Below are positions 24,661-35,949 of a stretch of 64,000 nt of DNA, piece by piece. The DNA lies in NCBI RefSeq assembly GCF_932526225.1, contig NC_064045.1:4980498-5044497 (forward strand), given 5' to 3'. This DNA comes from Nematostella vectensis. Its lineage: Eukaryota > Cnidaria > Anthozoa > Actiniaria > Edwardsiidae. The translations under genes and the position numbers were made by a program. Below the pieces are notes generated by a model. The model searched no databases. It was not told where the DNA came from and worked only from the letters and a program-made list of their open reading frames with translations. Within the stretch, counting starts at the first letter, position 1; each line of letters starts with the position of its first letter.

Positions 24661-24816
24661 AGCAGCGGATCTAGGGGGAGGGTTTAGGGGGTTTAACACC
24701 CCCCCCCCCCTTGCCCCCTTTAGGCTGCCATATGTAACCAAAAAAAAATCCCCCTCCCCCCTTTGTCACTGAGACAACCCCCCCTCCCCTCTAGCGAAAA
24801 GCTAGATCCGCCCGTG
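24661..24816. mobile_element. GGATCTAG-family palindromic MITE
   Basis: The left AGCGGATCTAGGGGGAGG and the right CTAGATCCGCCC form inverted ends around G- and C-runs. The interior (GGCTGCCATATGTAACC) is shared with the copy at 55686-55846. Related copies lie at 26277-26459 and 28392-28524. Confidence 0.65.
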
Positions 24817-25050
24817 ATTGGCTGTTACTGTTATAGCATTACAACACGTACTTGATTTGATCATCACATCCGCATGCTTACGTGCACGCATGCTCGTCAT
24901 ATCTCTATCATGTCCTCGATACTTTTTATTCCACACCAAAGGAGAGCATATTTATGTCTTTGACGCACTAGCATTTTCATCACGTTTACTACGCGTTCGC
25001 ACATGCCTATCACGTGTTTGCCTCGTGTGTACCTCGTGATCATTACATGT

Positions 25051-27650
25051 CTATCGCATGTGTACTCCGTGCTCACCTTTATAGCCAGCCTTCTTAGCGT
25101 TGATCCAGCTGATAAAACTGTTGACGCGCGCAAAGACGGTGTAGTGGTCCGTCAGGCAGTTGACATGCCCCCAGCTCACCGCGCCCCTCAAGACCCACTT
25201 GCCCCCCTCCTCGCACACGAACGGCCCTCCGCTGTCGCCCTGGCAACCGCCCTTGCCCTGGCTGCCAGCGCAGATCATGGTCGCCTTGTCGACGGATAAC
25301 ATGTAGCCCATTCTGGCCTGACAGTCGGAGTGCGAAGCCACCAGGAGATCCGCTTGCTGGAGGGTGTTGGCGCCAGACCCACCAGCTACCATCCTACCCC
25401 ACCCTATGATAGATAAAATATCATGAAATTTAACCCATAAATAGACCGTTTTCACGATGTTGCGCGCGCATCCAAAATGTCACAGATTGGTGGGCAACAG
25501 CTGATCCAAAATGTGGACGAAGGGGAATATGACTCCAAAACTCCGCGAAAGAAGCACTCTAGCATCATTTTCTATAGCTTCATCCGTAAAGTCCACTTCG
25601 TACGCCATTCAGCTGTGGCCCACCAGGTCAACGGTCTATACATCATTAAACTACAGTTGGTATCAGTTCACTGGAGCTTTTATAAGTTTCCATCGCGTCA
25701 ACCGCACTTAAAAGTAATGTATTACTGTTGCTTGTAACGTTGTACTTAGTAATATACAACGCACGTGATCAGCACGTGTGTACTCAATAATAATATGCAA
25801 GTGCACGTGATCAGCACGTGTGTACTCAGTAATGTTTTACATGTGATGTAATCATCACGTGTGATCTCAGTAATGTACACAAGTTCACGTGATCATCACG
25901 TGTGATCTCAGTAAATATTTTACAAGTACATGTGATCATCACGTGTGATCTCAGTAAATATTTTACAAGTACATGTGATCATCACGTGTACACTCACCAG
26001 TTATGAAGCATTTCGAGCCTGCAGGCGCCTCGTCTGAGCTGAGCCCTGATGGTAGGCAGACGGTGTTCACGTGCTTGGAGAGACTTACAGCCTTGGAAAG
26101 CTTAATCAACGCTACGTCACTCGTCAGTAGAGAAGACGAGTACTTCTCATGGCTGTAGATTTTGGAGATGCTGATTTTTTCTTCGACTTGGGTTGTTCCA
26201 TCAAGTTCGTGCGCGCCTGTCAAAGATGATTATCATGAACGAGTCTAGTTGGGACCTACAGTTTCGTCCCTTACAGAGGTGGATCTAGCCTTTCGCAAAG
26301 GGGGGGTTTACCGAAAAAATTTCGTCATTATTTTACCTTCGAAACGATTTTCGAATGAAAAGTAACAATAAAAGTAAAAAAAAAGACAGCCAAGGGGGGA
26401 AGGGGGGGGGGGGGGTGGGTTTAAATCCCCTAACTCCCCACCGTAGATCCGCTACTGCCTTAAAGAAGGCCAATCAGGCCGCCATTTTATATGCCCGCCA
26501 TCGGTTAATTTAAGCACGTAACTGGGAAACTCCAATCAAATATCATTAATAAAGTATCAGACTTCAATCGTGGCTAGTTATTTTGAAGTTTCCTTGCAAA
26601 TAAACCGTTGTATTTTCAATTATAAACAATAACAAAGGAGAAGTTGATCAACAAACGCGAGGCATTTTTAAAGGCTATATAAACGGGAAATGAAAATCTC
26701 ATATTCCATGTATGCGGGGCCCGTTTAGGCAGTTTTTACTGTGGTTAAATAGTTGGACATCGACACAACTTCACCCCTACAAATGGCCAATATCTTAGCG
26801 TTTAGAGCTCCTTTGGTTGTATAGCTCGCAGTGGCGAGCGAGAGACGACGACTGCTAGAACAACAAAACCGAAATCAATCCGAACGTGTTTGATTATAAA
26901 GTCACGAGAAAGTATTTGTCACGGGACGCTACTTCAAAATCGTATTGTTGAATCACAATCACTTTTTCTCTAGTGTTTCGTGGGTAGAGGGGCAAAGTTT
27001 CGGCTTTCTGCGTTTTTGGTTCCCATTTTCATGGGTTTTTCTTCTCCTTTTTCCCCCCCTGTCTTACCAACATAGACTGAGTAGCGACGCGGATTGCGGA
27101 TGCCAGCGACACAATGAGCAGCGGTCAGTACCCACTCACTATCAATGAGAGAGCCACCACAGAAATGATAATCATCACCCTTTTTGCTCATCATGCGCAG
27201 ACTGATCTGCCATGGCCACGCGTGCGCAGTAGCGTCGACTCCATTGATGACACGAGACTGGCTTGGCCGCTGACCGCAGGCAGCTAAAAGAAAAGGTGAT
27301 AGAAGAAATATTACGTTATTTTCTATTAGATTTATCAATAGTTCCTGTTTCTAATGTTCCCAAAGCTGAAGCATGCTCCCGGACACGTACCCCTGTGTAC
27401 TGAATCGTCAGTCCCAGCTTGGATCTCGTCTCTGGACGTTTTCCTGATCCCTACCCGCCTCACACATACTTATGGCCAGCCCCGCCGCCCTTGATGCGTG
27501 CGAGTAGTTTGTAAACTTTTTGTATCCTTTTTCTTCATGGATAACGTTATATTATCAAAAATTTATGGGAAAATAATAATAAAATAACATACCTTCTGAT
27601 AACCCGGGAACAAAAAACAAGGTAATGAGTAACGCGGCGTACATCATCAT
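25051..27650 (-). CDS. Secreted trypsin-fold (S1A) serine protease
   Basis: Four exons join in phase: 27593-27650, 27068-27283, 25998-26216 and 25051-25403. They give 846 nt, or 281 aa. Exon 1 is a signal peptide ([20 protein letters not shown]). A short propeptide with a Cys leads to the activation site [16 protein letters not shown]. The catalytic triad is complete: [14 protein letters not shown] and CQGDSGGP. The residue six before the catalytic Ser (chymotrypsin position 189) is Gly, not Asp. The strand VSWGHVNC…YTVFARV puts Thr at about 226 and Tyr at 225. This suggests chymotrypsin/elastase-like specificity, not Arg/Lys cleavage, which is an inference. The last exon could be spliced at GTGAGC after …AKKAGYK, so the last nine residues are less certain. 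No extra domains are seen. The product is probably a secreted digestive or effector protease. Confidence 0.9.
25442..25639. mobile_element. TAGACCGTTTT-family MITE, copy 1
   Basis: The left end TAGACCGTTTTCACGATG is followed by TTGCGCGCGCATCC. The right end returns as the inverted GTGGCCCACCAGGTCAACGG and then TCTATA. Shares ends and inner arms with 52091-52330 and with 40651-40735. Lies in protease intron 3. Confidence 0.6.
25745..25990. repeat. About 45-bp tandem repeat with CACGTG palindromes
   Basis: Five or more units alternate CACGTGATCATCACGTG (17-nt palindrome with a single central base) with GTACTCAGTAAT/GATCTCAGTAAATA. It ends at the donor of protease exon 3. Confidence 0.85.
26277..26459. 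mobile_element. GGATCTAG-family palindromic MITE in protease intron 2
   Basis: The left AGAGGTGGATCTAGCC and the right CCGTAGATCCGCTACTG are inverted ends with internal poly-G and A-rich stretches. Confidence 0.55.
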
Positions 27651-29298
27651 GGAGAACTTTTTGGGTCCTGTCTCGTCGGCACGATCAGGGCAATTGAGAG
27701 CGATTCGTGACTGCTTTCTTATCAAGTGTTCGGCTAAGAACACCTTGGAACCTGAATAAACTAGCAAACAGAGGGAGCTAATTTGGGTGTTAGAGTTCTA
27801 TTTGTACAGCGACTAACAAAATGTGGCTAAAATTAAGAAATAAAGCAAAAGTAAACGTTCGTTGCTTAACACATCAAAAGCTATCGACTTTTAGGCGCAG
27901 CGTGAGAAGGGGGGGGGGGGGGGGGGGGGCTAGTATCTCGGAAACCTAGACGTTTTCCTTTTACGGTTTTTCTCGCGAAAGAAAAAGCCCTGCACCCGGT
28001 TTCGTGGATGTGTTAGTAAGGTATTTTCCGGCCATTTCTTTATGTTTGTTCCGCATTCTTATTGAGTCAGTGAAAGTCAGAAAGCCAAGTAAGAAAAAAA
28101 AATTACGATTTACCCTAAGCCCCCCGCCCCCTCTCTCTTTCTCTCTCCCCTTCAGCGAAAAGCTAGATGCACCCCTGAAGCCTTTTTTTCAATGCAACGG
28201 TAGGGAAAGTTAGAACCACAAATCTCAGGCGCGTACACGATAGGGTGTGCACGCCCCCCCCCCCCCCCCCCCCCGTTCACCCCCCAACCACCTTGGGCCG
28301 CCAAAAAGTAGGTCATAAATACTATCATTTTTCCTATGTTACCTATGACTGCGAACCCTTCTCGGCTAATCGTGAGAGCGCACATGAAAAACAGAGGTGG
28401 ATCTAGGGGGGCCTAGGGGCCCGGGCCCCCCTATTTTCTGACATTTGGCTTAAAAGTAACAAGAAATATAAGGAAATATACGGAAGAACAATAAGTTTGG
28501 CACCCCTTTCTGGATCCGCCCCTGAAAAAAACTCTTGTCTGGTCGAGGCACGGGTCGTTAAATGTATATTTAACTCTAAGAAATAAGCTCTTCTATTCCG
28601 TAATCACATTTTTTACATGCAATGATTGTTGATAACGTTGTTATACACGGGACTTCTTTGTCCCAGCGTTTGCATATCCCAGGCCGTTTTTGGACGTATA
28701 GATGGCCTGTCACTGCACTCTGATGGGTCAGCTGTCTGCTCATATTTTCGCTAATGCTTTTACGAAGAGTGAAGGCTTACAGTCCTGTCTGTCCTTCCTA
28801 TTTTCCCCTGGAAATGTGGGACACATATTGAAAATACGTATGTTCAGTTGCCTCTCGCAAATATATAGTCTCCCACGTGGGTAGATTGGAGCGCTTACGC
28901 GACTGACAAACGCGGACGGCTGCAAAGGAGACTAGCAAATACAGCCGTTTCAATAAACGTTGTCTAAGAGCGCTCTGCCGCAAGCGCTCATACCGCGAGG
29001 TTGTATGGGTAATATTATATGTTGTTTCAGAGTTTTCAGTTTGTTTTCAGGGTGAAAATATGCCGAACTCTCATAGTGATGACCTTCGCTGGCAAGTGAT
29101 CTGGATGGTATAGTTTCTTGGAGTATATGACGTTTTCGAAAGACCAGCACCTCTAGTGCGGTAGGTGGGATTCCTGTGGAACCACGTGACATCTAGAATT
29201 TGGCGCTAATGCTTCGCGCCGGCCATCGATTCGAATAAATCGATTAGACCACGTTCTCGACCTAAGTAAAAGGCTAATATAATACTCTACTGTCAGCA
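27651..29298. other. Intergenic between protease and SHMT
   Basis: No gene is supported. The region has a long poly-G (27909-27929) and poly-C (28253-28274) and one GGATC-ended palindromic MITE (28392-28524). Divergent promoters of the protease (minus) and SHMT (plus) must lie here. Confidence 0.5.
28392..28524. mobile_element. GGATC-ended palindromic MITE
   Basis: The left CAGAGGTGGATCTAGGGG and the right CTGGATCCGCCCCTG are inverted ends. The interior holds GGGGCCCGGGCCCCCC. Confidence 0.6.
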
Positions 29299-29299
29299 G
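29183..29299 (+). promoter_or_regulatory. SHMT promoter elements and 5' UTR exon end
   Basis: CACGTGAC (E-box, 29183-29190) is followed by TTTGGCGC (29199-29206, an exact E2F consensus). A non-coding first exon is suggested by CAGCAG followed by the donor GTAAGC at 29300, with the matching acceptor TCTTTTAG at 29540-29547, two bases before the start codon. E2F and Myc-type sites suit a one-carbon-metabolism gene induced in S phase, but binding is inferred. Confidence 0.5.
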
Positions 29300-29548
29300 G
29301 TAAGCCGTCTTTTCTGTGTCTCGTTACCTTATGTTGTGTTTATGTGCTTACATTTGTCATTATAACGCGATAACTTTGGGGAATTGTGAGACATACATCG
29401 GCAGAATATTCGATCGAAGTCCATTTCGAAAACACGTGAGATGAAATCAACTACGGATATGATTTCGTTCATTTCTTAAAAAAATATCGAACATAGCAAG
29501 CAGATCTGACTGAAGCCCCGGTTTAGCGTGTCTTTCATGTCTTTTAGA

Positions 29549-32500
29549 ATGTCTAACATGGAAGAGTTACTGGATAGCGACTCCATGAGTTTGCAGAAAT
29601 CCCTCGCGGAAACTGACCCGGTGATGTATGAGATCTTGAAGAAGGAGAAACACCGGCAGATTCATGGACTGGAACTCATCGCATCTGAAAATTTCACCAG
29701 CCAAGCGGTGATGGAAGCCACGGGATCGTGTATGACTAATAAATACTCGGAGGGACAAGTTGGTCAGAGGTATTATGGCGGGAATAAATACGTGGATGAG
29801 ATGGAGTCGTTGTGTAAGAGTCGAGCGCTTGAGCTCTTTAGGTGAGTATCGACTTTTATTACAGGAAAAATCATGTTATGCACTCAGTGGAAAAATAGAG
29901 AGTTATATGTTTAGATTTATTTTTAACGGTTTATTTAGAATTTCCTGAAAATATTCTATATGTCAATAATCTGTTATGTCATCTGTCAATCATGTTTCAT
30001 GCCAATAAAATAAACATAAACAATGTTCAAATAGAATAATGCCTGTATAAGGTAGTGGTACCTATTATCGGACAGTGCCCTATTATCGGACACTCGAAAA
30101 AAATTGTAAATATCTCAAAACAATAGGAAAACATGCAGAAAAATGACCCATCGAGTCGAAAAAACAAAATTCAGAAAACATGTATTCCTAAGCTTCTTAC
30201 CAGTGTTTATTGTTTCTCAAAACAAGAAATAATTTTCTCTTACGCACCGCAAAATGGCGATTGAAATCCTCTCTTTTACTTGAATACGCGAGGAGGAATA
30301 GAAGCTGTAAAAAAGTCCAAGATTTACCGAGCGAGATGAAATTCGCTCGGCGAATCTGCCATTTTGTTGTTGATCTCCCAGGATGCTATTTGGCCTCTGT
30401 TTCCGTAGACACTTCGGGATAGCTCGAATTGTTCGTACCTAACCTCGGAGGCCTATTATCGGACAGTCGAGCAATCATCGAACCATTCAACATGAATTTG
30501 AGCGATCAATGAGCAAACGCACATTTTGCCTTGCCGTTTGTCACGCGCGCGATGCATGTGTTTTGAATCGCTTGCTACGGAGAAGAAAGAGTCTCAAACT
30601 AAAAACTATCACCAGTTTTGCAAAGTACATATGTCAACAATTATTTTATTATTAGCAGTATTTTAATGAAAATGAAGCATGATTTTTCCGTTGTTTTTTT
30701 TTAGAAGAAATCTGCTGTCTGATAAAAGGGCTAGGGTGTCTGATAAAAGGGCTAGGTATCCGATAATAGGGCTTCACAACACATCTTACGAACGATTGTT
30801 TTCTCCCAAAATTAACCATCGAATTTTAAGTAAATTGGTCGAATTATTATGTTTAATAGTCAGTGATTTCTAGCTGTAAAACCTAAGACTCAATTGTGTT
30901 TTGTACGCGAGACTTTTTAGCGTAAATCTAAAGTGTCCGATAATAGGAACCATTACCTTAGTTGCTGAGTAAGAGAGTTTTCTGCAGTTATTTAAAATTG
31001 TTTCAGCCTGTATCCAATATTATAATGGGGGGTTTGGGGGTGCATTTAGGCAATAAGCAGATAATTTCCTTTTGAGAATGTGACTGATAATTTAGAGATG
31101 ATGGCCTGTTAAATAGCGGGGATCATTGGAATTGATTATTTTGTCTCTTGTTGGTTGAGGTTTCCATCGGCTCTCTGGAAATAAACTCGTGACAATGCCC
31201 CTTTAATTTTAATACCTGCTGCAATTTTTTCAGTTTTTTCTTTGTCTATTGATATTCTATCAATAAATTGATATTCTTGTACAACTTATTTATGTTTTTT
31301 TGTTTATTTTCACAGATTGGACCCAGAAAAATGGGGTGTCAATGTTCAGATCTACTCAGGATCCCCTGCAAACTTTGCCGTTTACACTGCCCTTCTTAAT
31401 CCTCACGACCGGATCATGGGTCTAGACCTCCCTGATGGAGGCCATCTGACGCATGGCTTCATGACAGACAAGAAGCGAATCTCCGCAACATCAATCTACT
31501 TTGAATCAATGCCTTATAAGACAAATGCCCAGACTGGTTATATTGATTATGACCAGCTTGCTGAGAATGCTCGCCTGTTCCGCCCCAAGCTCATCATTGC
31601 AGGGATAAGTGCATACCCTCGTCATCTAGACTATGCCAAATTTAGGCAGATCTGTGATGAAGTAGGGGCATACTTATTGGCCGACATGGCTCACATTAGC
31701 GGCCTGGTCGCATCTGATGTTGTGCCTGGTCCATTTGAGTATGCCGATGTTGTGACAACAACTACCCATAAATCCTTGCGTGGTCCTAGGGCCGGTATGA
31801 TCTTTTATCGCAAGGGTATCAAAGGCTACAAGAAGAATGGAGACCCCATAAAGTATGACTATGGCTCCAAGATTGACTTTGCCGTTTTCCCTGCCCTACA
31901 AGGTGGTCCCCACAATCACCAGATTGCAGGTCTTGCCGTGGCTCTCAAGCAAGCCATGACACCTGAGTTCAAGGCTTATGGACAGCAGATACTGGGTAAT
32001 TGTAAGGCGATGGCTGAAGTGTTCATGGAGCGTGGATACAAACTTGTGACCGACGGCACTGACAACCATTTGGTCCTGATGGACTTGAGGCCAAAAGGAA
32101 TTGGAGGAGCACAGGCTGAGAGAATTTTAGAGGAGATTTCCATCACTGGTATGTGACAAGTGCAAGTTTGAATAAGTTTTGAATACTCTGCAGTGCTGGG
32201 ACACTGGGGGCACATACCCCCCAAATGTTTTTCAACGTTATAAGGAAATGACCAGTAGGGGCATGGCTGTGCCCTAAATTTCTCATAATGTTTCTGTATC
32301 ATGCCCCCCAATACTTACAGCTCTGCAGTGCTAACATTTTTCGTTTATTTATTTATACTGTAATTATATTTTGTTATTAGTTTTGCCATTAAACATGAAT
32401 AAGAAAATGATGAAATTTACACATGAAGAATGGACACCAAAACAGCAATAGGCTGCAGGCCCAGTTATATTTACAATTAATAAAATTAAAAAATTAGAAT

Positions 32501-33161
32501 TTGAAAAGGATACTTTTACATCAATAACTCTACCAGTCATTGTTATTCTGTCTTCATATAAAGAGAAGAACCTCTTTAACCACCTGTTACTTGTACCTGT
32601 TGTAAAAAAAACTAGATACCTAAGAGGATGTTCACTGTAATTGTTCAAGAAATGTTTGTTCTGACTCTTACACAAACCCAGGGGCTAGGGCATGCCTCCT
32701 AGGAAATTGGGTCTGCGAATGCCTGCTCAAGAAAAAAAAAGGTTTATACCATTTTGAGTTCTCTGAGGAGGGATTTAAAATGAAAAAAAATATATTAATG
32801 GGTGAAATAGCCCTCAACCAGTTATTATCATCTATTTCAATACATTTATTTTAATTTATTTATAGTGAACAAGAACACATGCCCAGGCGACAAGAGTGCC
32901 TTGAAGCCAGGAGGGCTTCGCATTGGGGCCCCCGCCCTCACTTCCCGCAAGTTCAAGGTTCATGACTTCAAACAAGTTGCTGACTTTATTGACCGCGGCA
33001 TCAAACTGGGGCTGGAAATCCAGGAAGTTGCTGGTACTGACTTCAAGAAGTTCATAGAAGCTCTTTCCAGTGAGAAGTTTTCAGAAAAAGTAGAAAGTCT
33101 GCGCAAAGAGGTTGAGAAGTTTTCTGGAAAGTTCCCTATGCCAGGAAGAGACACCATCTGA
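29549..33161 (+). CDS. SHMT1: Serine hydroxymethyltransferase, cytosolic type
   Basis: This PLP enzyme interconverts serine plus tetrahydrofolate with glycine plus 5,10-methylene-tetrahydrofolate and feeds one-carbon units to thymidylate and purine synthesis. Three exons, 29549-29841, 31316-32148 and 32866-33161, give 1422 nt or 473 aa, full family length. Visible signatures are [34 protein letters not shown], and the PLP-lysine motif [16 protein letters not shown] (Lys at about 250). [12 protein letters not shown] and [11 protein letters not shown] follow. The start at 29549 lies just after a 5' UTR intron acceptor. No mitochondrial presequence is encoded, so the product is cytosolic unless an alternative first exon exists. 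The fold-type I domain is complete and no residue is missing. SHMT1 versus SHMT2 orthology is not separable by eye. Confidence 0.95.
30048..30960. mobile_element. TAAGGT-ended DNA transposon in SHMT intron 1
   Basis: A 913-bp segment starts TAAGGTAGTGGTACCTATTA and ends with the inverted form (CCTATTATCGGACACTTT on the other strand, then the ACCATTACCTTA end). The unit CTATTATCGGACA recurs at least three times on the left, with inverted or diverged copies on the right. No coding capacity, so it is non-autonomous. Confidence 0.75.
31182..31206. mobile_element. End fragment of the TTAA MITE family
   Basis: AAACTCGTGACAATGCCCCT followed by TTAA matches the right terminus of the elements at 940 and 24368. 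The rest of the copy is absent. Confidence 0.45.
32190..32335. repeat. Dispersed repeat in SHMT intron 2, related to 43405-43562
   Basis: The blocks GCAGTGCTGGGACACTGGGG, CAAATGTTTTT, AATGACCAGTAGGG and GTGCCC reappear in inverted orientation at 43405-43562 in a discoidin-gene intron. The outer ends (GCAGTGCT / AGCTCTGCAGTGCT) are partly repeated. Confidence 0.55.
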
Positions 33162-34345
33162 ATGGCTACAAAACATTATCTAATATCAGGTAGAAGCAGT
33201 AACATCTAATATTGTGTGTGGTTCATAATGGAAGTAGGTGTATGATATTCGCTATAATTGCTTAGAAAAAATATATATTAGGAAGTTTTCTTTAGCTCTG
33301 CAATGTTAAAGAATGTCTGCTAGACCACCATTTTACTCTCCAGCAGAGTCATGCATAGCTATATTTCCATCTGATAACAGGCTTTTAGCAGCCGACAGTC
33401 ATGTAGCTGTTCTTTTACTCAGAGAAAATGGATGGACCTCTAGATTCTAAGAGAAAACCAACTGACCATGGCTGGAGAGCAACAAGCTTTTTACTTGAAT
33501 TCCTTGCAAAATTGTGAAGGTGTTCCAACTTAGATACAACCATATTCTGGGCTAGTTGACATAGTTCTTTGGAAACAGGAAAAATATTTCAAACCAATCT
33601 TTTTTGCTAAAATTCATGCTACACAGTACAACCTAGCTGAAAAAAGCCTTTTAAGTCAAGTACATAACTGAGATATTGAGGATCAAATACTGTATATCAA
33701 ATATCAGACTATCAATCGTGGATGTTTTTTTGTGGTTATTTTTATCTCTTGCAAATAGGCGAGACAAGACAAACAATGACAGACATTCTTTAAACAGCAG
33801 CTTTGCAGAGTATTTCAGCCACTTATCTAGCAGGATAATAAGGTAGTTCAGGTATTTGATTATTTGTGCACTGCTGAGAACTACTGATAGGGTTCTATAG
33901 TTCAGCTATACATTCTTTTTTTTATAAGAACCTTTTTAATAAGAACGTCCAGCCTGAGGTTTTACGAAATTTTAAGAACATACTAAGAACATACCGAGGC
34001 TCAGATAGCAGGAAAATTTTCTTTTTAGTCCTGATGCATTCTAAAATGCAGAATCAAATTGTGCAACAACCTTATTATTGCTATTGATCATTACCTAGTT
34101 CGACTCTTTTTCTAATGATTTATTGGGTATTCTTATACACACTAACATTTAAGAACATTGTTAAGAACATATCCAGCCTTAAAATGTCCCAAAAAAAGAA
34201 CATCCCAGCCTTAACTGAAAATTAGACGTTTTTATAAAAAAAAAGAGTGTACTGAACTTAAAATGATAGATTTGTGTGCTGTTAAGCCTGTGTTGACTTT
34301 ACATTGGACTAATTAATATTTATTAGTATTGCAAGTGTACAACAC
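33162..34345. other. SHMT 3' flank, no gene
   Basis: AT-rich sequence with several TTTTATAAGAAC / AAGAACAT repeats (33915-34230) also seen near 49.9 kb. No open frame has recognisable content. The 3' UTR of SHMT probably occupies the first part. Confidence 0.5.
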
Positions 34346-35095
34346 GGTCCAATTAAATTAATGTTACCTGTTACCTGTCCTCCTCGTGCCGTGTGGCACA
34401 TAGGGCCTTCACAGTGGTTTTCCACTTTTCCCTGTCTGCTTCTTTTGACCGCACCTCGTCCCAGTTCCTCCACCCTGCCTCGCCTCTCTCCCTTTCCACA
34501 GTCCTTCGCCATGTTGTTTTGGGTCTTCCCTGTTTCCTTCTGCCTTCTGGTGTCCAAGTTAATGCTACGCTAAAGTCATTCGTCTCGCCATCTCTCAGCT
34601 GCATTTTCCCTTGGCCTGTCCAGTGAGTTTCACTGATTCCCATGATGTCGATGTCTCTATTGCCCATTTCCCTCGCTGCTTGGGCAACATTACCGCTACT
34701 ATATAATGTCCTGACATTCCAATTACTTATTCTCATTGCATGTTTTGGGTGGACCAATGGTTTAGTCAGCCCAGGGGCGTCCGGATGGCTTTGGCCTCTG
34801 CGCGTCATACAATCTCTTTCATGAGATGCAGCCACGGTCTTCCCAAGTAAATTTGCTCTGCTTCTGGTTTCTGTGATAAGCTATTTTTTATGGGAGAGGG
34901 TTATCAACCCTTTGCCCAACCCCCAACCTGGAGGACCAGTGGATCACTCTTCGTCTGGCCCCTACCTTTCGACCTGTTCGGCATGGGTGTCCCTGCCAGG
35001 AGTAAAATACTCCCGCCGACATAGCTCTAGAGGTCATTGGGACACGCAAACACCCTCACCACGATAAGGTGGCGATCCCATCGAGGATGCAATAA
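34346..35095 (-). mobile_element. Internally deleted non-LTR retrotransposon
   Basis: A minus-strand frame (34371-34835) begins with the N-terminus of an apurinic-type endonuclease (RISNWNVRTLY, IMGISETHWTG). It then switches directly to the C-terminal tail of a LINE polyprotein (GRRKQGRPKTTWRR, REKWKTTVKALCAT). The reverse transcriptase between them is missing. A typical LINE 5' leader (CACCTTATCGTGGTGAGGG) lies upstream at 34880-35085. The 3' end has a duplicated AGGTAAC unit. Possible short target duplication: AAATTAAT at both ends. It cannot move on its own. Confidence 0.85.
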
Positions 35096-35784
35096 AATTA
35101 ATAAAATATTTTCTTTAGCTGTTACTGTAAGTCAAACCTCTACAATGCAATCATCTACCGGGTTTAGCCCACTTGCGACCACGTTCAGAGGATTACTATG
35201 GATTTCTATGGCAAAAATAATTTATTATCCCTCTTGCTGCACCATGAGCATTAAGATATGGGGAAGTCCTCGCTGTCGAGTAAACGACAGAGAGAAGCAC
35301 AAAGTGCTAGAGAGGCAACAGGAGGGGGACCAAACCGTCCTTGGCGAGCTGATGTGTACTTACGGACACCAGTAAGTTTATGGCAATAATTTATTTGAGA
35401 AGATACAAACAGCAACTGATAAACAATTCAGTACCACTAGGGGGAGGGTGAGCCGATTTGTTTTCCCGAGACTTTCAAGCTTAAACACGAGGTTCCGCTA
35501 TAAAAATGAAAGCTCCTTCCACCCCCGGGCTTGAATTTGTAATTACTGGGATACCTGTGATAGCAAATGCAATTTTTTTTTTTGTCGTCTCGCGATTTGC
35601 ACAATGCAATTCCCAAAAACCCTTGCGCCATATGCGATACTTCTTATTTTCATTGCGACCTTATTGTAGTCTTTTTCTTATACGAAGTATCTTGCCTACT
35701 GTCCTACGTCATCGCAATGCCTAGTTAACAGAATCCTTCTGCATATTATTTAAAACTATGTCATGGCCGCCATCTTGAATTTGA

Positions 35785-35945
35785 GATTCCAGCCCCAGTC
35801 TCGTACCCAGACGCCGCGCGATGTATGACGGTCAGGATACGGTTTCGGGGTCGGAATTCGTTTTTTTTTTTTTTCGCCTTCTCTTCAGGATTCCTGTGGA
35901 TGTCCGCGTAACAGCAAATAACGACTGGGTACGAGTCTGTTCCAG
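35785..35945. mobile_element. Short inverted-repeat MITE (CAGTCTCGTACCCAG)
   Basis: CCCAGTCTCGTACCCAG on the left and CTGGGTACGAGTCTG on the right are inverted, about 130 bp apart, with an internal poly-T. Confidence 0.5.
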
Positions 35946-35949
35946 CTCT

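Larger units (their letters stand above)
23171..25050. other. BRAT1 3' flank and intergenic, mainly repeats
   Basis: No coding exon is convincing. It contains the second full MITE copy (24368-24616) and a C/G-rich palindromic MITE (24661-24816). The 24.84-25.05 kb stretch has a CACGTG/CATG-rich degenerate repeat leading into the protease gene. Confidence 0.5.

Noticed and set aside
34371-34835. Host gene with an endonuclease domain
   Set aside because: Both halves are typical LINE polyprotein ends and a LINE leader lies upstream.
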